Part shown: in pieces, positions 6,577 to 9,497 of the stretch
Layout: each line of letters begins with the position of its first letter
Position numbering within the stretch: position 1 is the first letter of the stretch
Origin: an uncultured Chitinophagaceae bacterium
GTDB taxonomy: Bacteria > Bacteroidota > Bacteroidia > Chitinophagales > Chitinophagaceae
Length of the DNA: 9,497 nucleotides
NCBI GenBank assembly: GCA_903841915.1
Contig: CAIMKO010000056.1
Span: 1-9,497 of the forward strand
Reading direction: 5' to 3'
The notes under the pieces: generated by a model
What the model saw: only the letters and a program-made list of their open reading frames with translations
The model's database searches: none
What the model was told of the DNA's origin: nothing
Translations under genes and position numbers: made by a program

Positions 6577-6669
6577 TAAGTAATAAGTGAAAAGTTTTAA
6601 GTGAGGTGATCTCACTGAATAACGAAACATTAAACTACTTATAACCTATAACTTAAAACTTATTACTTG
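6577..6669. repeat. inverted 7-bp-period repeats filling the nuoD-nuoH spacer
   Basis: Four heptamers of the form TAAGTNA occupy 6577-6604 (one is degenerate, AAAGTTT), and five heptamers of the complementary form TNACTTA occupy 6635-6669. The two sets can fold together: ACTTAAAACTTATTACTT (6651-6668) is complementary to 6578-6602 apart from a 7-nt bulge on the left side. A smaller hairpin, AGTGAG/CTCACT with a 5-nt loop (6600-6616), sits in the middle. The spacer is 104 bp (6568-6671) and contains no ORF. It could attenuate or stabilise the transcript between nuoD and nuoH, or simply be a repeat expansion. Confidence 0.7.
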
Positions 6670-6671
6670 AG

Positions 6672-7748
6672 ATGTTTAGTTTAGAAGGATTAACCAATTT
6701 TATTCACGAATGGTTGAACGGCCATTTGCCAGCAACATTTGCTCTATTGGTAGAGTTTGTAATTGTTGGCGTTGCTGCTATTGGCTTGTTTGCTGTATTG
6801 GGGCTGGGCTTGGTATGGATGGAACGTAAAGTAGCTGCTGTGATGCAGATACGTTTAGGCCCGAACAGGTTAGGTCCGAAAGGGATTTTCCAAACTTCAG
6901 CTGATACAGTGAAACTGATCATGAAAGAAGCATTAACACCTTCTAATGCAGATAAATTTTTATTCAATCTTGCTCCATTCATAGTGATCATAGTGGCCAT
7001 GCTGATATTGGTGCCGATTGCTTTCGCAAGAAATTTTCAGATCTGGGATATTAATATCGGTGTGCTTTATGTTACAGCCGTTTCTTCTTTATCCGTGATC
7101 GGGATCTTAATGGCAGGATGGAGCAGTGGCAATAAATATTCTTTATTGGGTGCAATGAGAAGTGGCGCACAAATTGTGAGCTACGAATTATCTGCCGGTC
7201 TATCAATCATTTCAATTATTGTATTAACGGGTAGTCTGAAAATTTCTGATATTGTTGCATCACAGGAAAACGGCTGGTGGATCTTTAAAGGACATATCCC
7301 TGCCATCATTGCTTTTGTGATCTTTATCATTGCTGCAACTGCAGAAACAAACAGAGCGCCATTTGATCTGGCAGAAGCGGAAAGTGAGTTAACTGCAGGG
7401 TTTCATACAGAATATGGTGGAATGAAATTCGCATTATTTTTCTTGTCTGAGTACATCAACATCTTTATTGTGTGTGCCATTTGCGCCACACTGTTTTTAG
7501 GCGGATGGATGCCTTTTCATATAGGAAGCTGGACAGCATTCAATCATATCATGGATTATATTCCATCATCAATATGGTTCTTTGGAAAAACGATCTTTTT
7601 GATCTTTGTGATCATGTGGTTCAGGTGGACTTTTCCAAGATTGCGTGTTGATCAATTATTGAATTTAGAATGGAAATATTTATTGCCTATAAGTATGTTC
7701 AATGTTTTATTGATGACACTGATGGCAATCATGGGATGGCATTTTTAA
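6672..7748 (+). CDS. nuoH: NADH-quinone oxidoreductase subunit H
   Basis: Membrane subunit (ND1 family) that joins the peripheral and membrane arms of complex I and lines the quinone entry channel. The 358 aa protein is rich in membrane helices; eight are expected in the family. It has the diagnostic cytoplasmic loops: ERKVAAVMQIRLGPNRLGPK (51-70) and ETNRAPFDLAEAESEL (225-240), whose acidic residues couple quinone reduction to proton transfer, followed by EYGGMKFALFF and, near the C-terminus, RWTFPRLRVDQLLNLEWK. The N-terminus is somewhat longer than in E. coli (325 aa). The start lies just after the repeat-filled spacer. An 83-bp gap with a 7-bp repeat separates it from nuoI. Confidence 0.97.
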   Translation: MFSLEGLTNFIHEWLNGHLPATFALLVEFVIVGVAAIGLFAVLGLGLVWMERKVAAVMQIRLGPNRLGPKGIFQTSADTVKLIMKEALTPSNADKFLFNLAPFIVIIVAMLILVPIAFARNFQIWDINIGVLYVTAVSSLSVIGILMAGWSSGNKYSLLGAMRSGAQIVSYELSAGLSIISIIVLTGSLKISDIVASQENGWWIFKGHIPAIIAFVIFIIAATAETNRAPFDLAEAESELTAGFHTEYGGMKFALFFLSEYINIFIVCAICATLFLGGWMPFHIGSWTAFNHIMDYIPSSIWFFGKTIFLIFVIMWFRWTFPRLRVDQLLNLEWKYLLPISMFNVLLMTLMAIMGWHF

Positions 7749-7760
7749 GTACGAGTATTT

Positions 7761-7781
7761 GAAGTTAGAAGTATGAAGTTG
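7761..7781. repeat. 7-bp tandem repeat in the nuoH-nuoI gap
   Basis: Three consecutive heptamers, GAAGTTA, GAAGTAT and GAAGTTG (7761-7767, 7768-7774, 7775-7781), lie 13 bp after the nuoH stop. The AAGT core in 7-bp steps matches the array in the nuoD-nuoH spacer. Confidence 0.6.
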
Positions 7782-7831
7782 AATAGTAATGTGAGGATTG
7801 GTAAAAAATTTATAAATAATTTGACTACTAA

Positions 7832-8308
7832 ATGTTTTTAGCTGATTACATAAAAGATGTTTACGGAGCTGTTAAATCATTGCTTACAGGCATGAAGTTA
7901 ACCGGATATTATTTTACACATCATAAAGAGATTATCACAGAAGAATATCCGAATAATAGAGCAACGCTGAAATTGGCAGACAGATTTAAAGGCGAAGTGT
8001 GGATGCCGCATGACGAGAATAATGAGCATGCCTGCACAGGCTGTTCTTCCTGTGAGATCGCATGTCCGAATGGTTCTATAAAGATCGTCAGCATGAACGT
8101 TATTAATGCAGAAGGGAAAAAGAAAAAAGCGATCGATCAGCATATCTATCGTTTGGATATGTGTACCATGTGTGGGTTGTGTGTAGAAGCTTGTCCAACA
8201 GATGCCATTCACATGCGTAACACATTTGAGTTAAGCGTATTTGACAGAAATCATTTAATCATGCGGTTAAATAAACCGGGATCAAAAATCAGGGAGGGTG
8301 TAGAATAA
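7832..8308 (+). CDS. nuoI: NADH-quinone oxidoreductase subunit I (2x[4Fe-4S])
   Basis: Peripheral subunit of complex I carrying two 4Fe-4S clusters (N6a and N6b) that pass electrons from the input module to cluster N2 in NuoB. The 158 aa protein has both ferredoxin motifs intact: C68, C71, C74, C78 and C111, C114, C117, C121, each CxxCxxCxxxCP. An amphipathic N-terminal segment precedes them, as in other NuoI proteins. The start is the ATG after an AT-rich 83-bp gap. The stop codon overlaps the nuoJ start by one base (TAATG), indicating coupled translation. In a complex without NuoEFG this ferredoxin-like subunit would be the exposed entry point for electrons; that role is an inference from the operon. 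Confidence 0.96.
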   Translation: MFLADYIKDVYGAVKSLLTGMKLTGYYFTHHKEIITEEYPNNRATLKLADRFKGEVWMPHDENNEHACTGCSSCEIACPNGSIKIVSMNVINAEGKKKKAIDQHIYRLDMCTMCGLCVEACPTDAIHMRNTFELSVFDRNHLIMRLNKPGSKIREGVE

Positions 8309-8832
8309 TGAATGCTTCAGTAATTATATTTTATTGTATTGCAGCCTTTATATTAATAACAGGGTTGTTGGCTGTTATGGGTAGAAAAATATTTCGCTCA
8401 GCCATTGCATTGTTATTTTCTTTAACCGGCATTGCCGGATTATACTTCTGGATGGATGTGAATTTTATTGCTGCCGTTCAGATCATTGTCTATGTTGGCG
8501 GTATCGTTGTGCTGATCATCTTCTCTATCTTCTTAACACAGAGATCGGGAGAAGAAATGCCGAAGCCACTCATGAAACGAACTATATTTTCTGTGTTGGC
8601 GGTCTTATCGGGATTGGGATTGACCTGCAATCTTATAAATCAGTATGGATTCGGGTCTTCATCAAATCAGTCAGCGGCATTCAAAGCAGATGTTGCTGAT
8701 ATCGGAACACAAATGTTAAGTACTACCGAACACGGATTTGTGTTGCCTTTTGAATTAGTGAGTATTTTATTACTGGCTGCATTGATCGGATGTATCGTTA
8801 TTGCCATGAAAGTTAAACACGAAGAGAAATGA
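8308..8832 (+). CDS. nuoJ: NADH-quinone oxidoreductase subunit J
   Basis: Membrane subunit (ND6 family) of complex I, next to NuoK and NuoA and part of the central proton-transfer axis. The 174 aa protein has about five predicted membrane helices. The helix-3 signature AAVQIIVYVGGIVVLIIF contains the YVGG segment that forms the flexible pi-bulge in this family. The last helix has the conserved LPFELVSILLLAALIG. The start overlaps the nuoI stop by one base and the stop overlaps the nuoK start by four (ATGA), so translation is probably coupled through I-J-K. Confidence 0.95.
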   Translation: MNASVIIFYCIAAFILITGLLAVMGRKIFRSAIALLFSLTGIAGLYFWMDVNFIAAVQIIVYVGGIVVLIIFSIFLTQRSGEEMPKPLMKRTIFSVLAVLSGLGLTCNLINQYGFGSSSNQSAAFKADVADIGTQMLSTTEHGFVLPFELVSILLLAALIGCIVIAMKVKHEEK

Positions 8833-9143
8833 ACGAAATATCTATAACACATATTCTTTTTGTAAGTACAGCATTGTTCTTCATTGGTATGTATGGTTTG
8901 TTTACACGCCGCAACATGATCACGATGCTGATGGCTGTTGAACTGATATTGAACAGCGTGAATATCAATTTTGTTGCGTTCAATAAGTATCTGTATCCGG
9001 GGAAATTGGATGGTGTGTTCTTTACCATTTTTGTGATCACCATTGCTGCTGCTGAAGCTGCTGTTGCAATTGCTATTATTATTAATTTATACAGAAGTCA
9101 TAATTCCATTGATGTGGAAGATGCGAGCGAACTGAAATATTAA
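8829..9143 (+). CDS. nuoK: NADH-quinone oxidoreductase subunit K
   Basis: Small three-helix membrane subunit (ND4L family) of complex I. The 104 aa protein keeps the two membrane glutamates of the proton path: E38 in MAVELILNSVNINF and E76 in IAAAEAAVAIAI, corresponding to E36 and E72 of E. coli NuoK. The GLFTRRNMITMLM segment before the first glutamate and the SIDVEDASELK end also fit the family. The ATG overlaps the nuoJ stop by four bases. A 40-bp gap with a small GC hairpin separates it from nuoL. Confidence 0.96.
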   Translation: MNEISITHILFVSTALFFIGMYGLFTRRNMITMLMAVELILNSVNINFVAFNKYLYPGKLDGVFFTIFVITIAAAEAAVAIAIIINLYRSHNSIDVEDASELKY

Positions 9144-9150
9144 CCCCCAT

Positions 9151-9162
9151 CCCCTGAAGGGG
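9151..9162. repeat. small GC-rich hairpin between nuoK and nuoL
   Basis: CCCC-TGAA-GGGG forms a 4-bp stem with a UGAA tetraloop in an otherwise AT-rich operon, preceded by ACCCCCAT. No T tract follows, and nuoL begins 21 bp later, so a full terminator is unlikely. It stands out by base composition. Confidence 0.45.
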
Positions 9163-9183
9163 TGAAGGAAATAAAAAGATAAA

Positions 9184-9497
9184 ATGAATCATTATTCTTA
9201 CATAGCATTGATCCCTTTGTTGCCACTGGTGACTTTTTTGGTGCTTGGTTTGTTTGGAAGAAAATATTTTAAGAATTTTTCAGGAACAATTGGAACAGCA
9301 TCATTGCTGGCATCAACAATATTATCATTATATACTGCATACAATTATTTTTTTATTGACGGGAAGGTGAATGGTGTATTTCAAAAAATCATTGCTTTAA
9401 AATATACTTGGCTTCAATTCCTGTCTATCGGACAGGCAGGCTCTTCGAATGTATCGATCGATATGGGGATCATTCTCGATCCTATTTCAGTGATGAT
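9184..9497 (+). CDS. nuoL: NADH-quinone oxidoreductase subunit L, N-terminal part (cut by window end)
   Basis: Start of the large antiporter-like proton-pumping subunit (ND5 family) of complex I. From ATG 9184 the frame stays open to the window edge for 104 full codons. The translation begins MNHYSYIALIPLLPLVTFLV, followed by GLFGRKYF and, near the edge, SIDMGIILDPISVMM, which matches the conserved LDPLSVMM segment of NuoL N-termini. Membrane helices are visible at about residues 5-25 and 36-56. The full protein should be above 600 aa. nuoM and nuoN would be expected downstream, outside the window. The start is 40 bp after the nuoK stop, so it is in the same operon. Confidence 0.93.
   Translation, partial: MNHYSYIALIPLLPLVTFLVLGLFGRKYFKNFSGTIGTASLLASTILSLYTAYNYFFIDGKVNGVFQKIIALKYTWLQFLSIGQAGSSNVSIDMGIILDPISVM

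Overview
The window most likely comes from the chromosome of a member of the Bacteroidota, probably a Chitinophagaceae/Sphingobacteriia-like lineage. This is inferred from AT-rich DNA (about 40% G+C by eye), A-rich leaders without Shine-Dalgarno sequences, a TAnnTTTG-type promoter element, and the character of the protein sequences. All convincing genes are on the + strand. No RNA gene, CRISPR array or complete mobile element is visible.

Region 1 (1-1116) has no convincing complete gene. It may start with the last codons of an ORF entering from the left. It holds an unusual set of short repeats: a diverged 31-bp direct repeat, two inverted arrays of 11-bp units, a hairpin with a 22-bp-period repeat, and a 7-bp-period array. 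It ends with a probable regulatory region: a CRP/FNR-like palindrome and a -7 element in front of the next gene.

Region 2 (1117-3879) is a complete pyruvate, phosphate dikinase gene (ppdK), followed by a probable intrinsic terminator and a separate 20-bp stem-loop.

Region 3 (4091 to the right edge) is a respiratory complex I operon in the order nuoA-B-C-D-H-I-J-K-L, with nuoL cut by the window end. nuoC and nuoD are separate genes. The usual nuoE, nuoF and nuoG, which encode the NADH-oxidising module, are absent between nuoD and nuoH. In their place is a 104-bp spacer made largely of inverted 7-bp-period repeats. The encoded parts are the quinone-reducing connecting module (B, C, D, I) and the proton-pumping membrane arm (A, H, J, K, L). 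The electron input must therefore be encoded elsewhere or be something other than NADH.

ppdK interconverts pyruvate and PEP, and the nuo operon builds a proton-pumping quinone reductase. They are codirectional neighbours, but the terminator between them suggests separate transcripts. Apart from the missing nuoEFG genes and the repeats, the gene content is ordinary. I see no convincing undescribed multi-gene system.
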